Shown one piece after another: positions 14,598-15,222 of a DNA stretch of 15,222 nucleotides. The position numbers and the translations under genes were made by a program. Where the stretch lies: NCBI GenBank assembly GCA_013138855.1, contig WTBX01000357.1, positions 1-15,222 of the forward strand. Direction: 5' to 3'. The number at the start of each line of letters is the position of its first letter. The stretch's first letter is position 1. The DNA is from Methylococcaceae bacterium. GTDB taxonomy: Bacteria > Pseudomonadota > Gammaproteobacteria > Methylococcales > Methylomonadaceae. The notes beneath the pieces are model-generated. The model saw nothing but the letters and a program-made list of their open reading frames with translations. It did not search any database and had not been told where the DNA came from.

Positions 14598-15222
14598 TCA
14601 AAACCGCTCCAACTCAGGATGCGGCAATTGCCCGTTATGAACATGCATCGACCCAAATTCAGCACAACGCGCCAGAGTCGGCACAGCTTTTCCTTGATTT
14701 AACAACCCTTTCTCATCAAAAGCTTTTTTCACCGCTAAAAACTGATTTAATTCGGCTTTAGAAAACTGAAAACACATTTGATTGATTTTCTCGACTCCAA
14801 CCCCATGTTCACCCGTAATCGTACCGCCCACCTCAACACTAAGTTTTAAAATATCACTGCCTAATTGCTCGGCTTTTTCTATCTCTCCCTCATTATCAGC
14901 GTTATAGAGAATCAACGGGTGTAAATTGCCATCACCCGCATGAAAAACATTCACCACCGCTAAGCCGTATTTTTCCGATAACCGCGCAATTTCACCTAAA
15001 ACTTTCGCCAAATGCCGACGCGGTATTGTGCCATCCATACAATAATAATCAGGTGAAATTCGCCCTACGGCTGGAAATGCAGCCTTACGCCCCGCCCACA
15101 TTTTTTGCCGCTGCGCCTCAGATTCGGCGATTTCCACACTAATAGCCCCCTGCCCTTTTAACACCTCAAAAGCTTGCTGTAATTCATCGGCAACTTGCGC
15201 ACTAGAGCCATCAACCTCACAC
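14598..15222 (-). CDS. glcD: Glycolate oxidase FAD-binding subunit GlcD (N-terminal part outside the window)
   Basis: GlcD is the FAD subunit of glycolate dehydrogenase, which oxidises glycolate to glyoxylate with GlcE and GlcF at the inner membrane. The visible 207 C-terminal residues (of about 500 in E. coli) match it closely. They include WAGRKAAFPAVGRISPDYYC, the MDGTIPRR block, VFHAGDGNLHPLILY, the GGTITGEHGVG segment, EKINQMCFQF, and the ending CAEFGSMHVHNGQLPHPELERF. Those belong to the FAD-linked oxidase C-terminal domain; the FAD-binding half is off the window. The frame enters at 15221 with CEVDGSS, matching E. coli LCELDGV. The TGA stop at 14598 gives the normal family C-terminus. 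glcE, often next, does not follow; the convergent phoH-like gene lies 276 bp away. Confidence 0.95.
   Translation of the reverse strand, partial: CEVDGSSAQVADELQQAFEVLKGQGAISVEIAESEAQRQKMWAGRKAAFPAVGRISPDYYCMDGTIPRRHLAKVLGEIARLSEKYGLAVVNVFHAGDGNLHPLILYNADNEGEIEKAEQLGSDILKLSVEVGGTITGEHGVGVEKINQMCFQFSKAELNQFLAVKKAFDEKGLLNQGKAVPTLARCAEFGSMHVHNGQLPHPELERF

Noticed and set aside
14546..14761. 71-codon plus-strand open frame over the glcD 3' end
   Set aside because: It is a shadow of the glcD reading frame; the glcD protein match is clear and continuous there.

Overview
The window comes from a moderately AT-rich gammaproteobacterium. The ribosomal and RNA polymerase proteins align closely with the Escherichia coli ones: visible RpoC metal and catalytic residues fall at the same residue numbers as in E. 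coli up to H936. The gene pair gcvR-bcp and the long RpoB insertion also fit this class. A Methylococcales-like relative is my best guess from the overall protein character, but this is an impression and not proven.

Left part, minus strand (1-11180): the conserved transcription/translation block is read right to left as tRNA-Trp, secE, nusG, rplK, rplA, rplJ, rplL, rpoB, rpoC (3' end cut by the window edge). A good sigma70-type promoter (11152-11180) lies just before the tRNA. Control elements are visible in the gaps: a hairpin with a U-rich tail between nusG and rplK, an L1-binding leader motif before rplK, an L10 leader before rplJ, and an attenuator-like hairpin cluster between rplL and rpoB. 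Together the genes supply the Sec translocon subunit SecE, elongation factor NusG, four 50S stalk/L1-arm proteins and the two large RNA polymerase subunits, with feedback by L1 and L10 on their own mRNAs.

Middle (11181-11639): an AT-rich divergent intergenic region without a convincing gene. It holds a 9-nt periodic CTTCATGNN repeat and a small dyad before gcvR. The tuf gene often found before tRNA-Trp-secE is not here.

Right part (11640-15222): gcvR (two-ACT-domain regulator) overlaps bcp (peroxiredoxin) on the plus strand. A 269-bp gap follows, with a nested palindrome and two inverted copies of the TTCATG repeat, then a PIN-PhoH ATPase gene. Convergent to it is the 3' part of glcD (glycolate oxidase FAD subunit) on the minus strand. 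The gap between the last two genes holds a second nested palindrome bounded by TTAAGGAA repeats and a fourth copy of the periodic repeat.

Most of the window is ordinary housekeeping sequence. I see no mobile gene, CRISPR array, toxin-antitoxin or defence system. The least explained parts are the intergenic repeats and palindromes, and the leader-trailer pairing around the tRNA.
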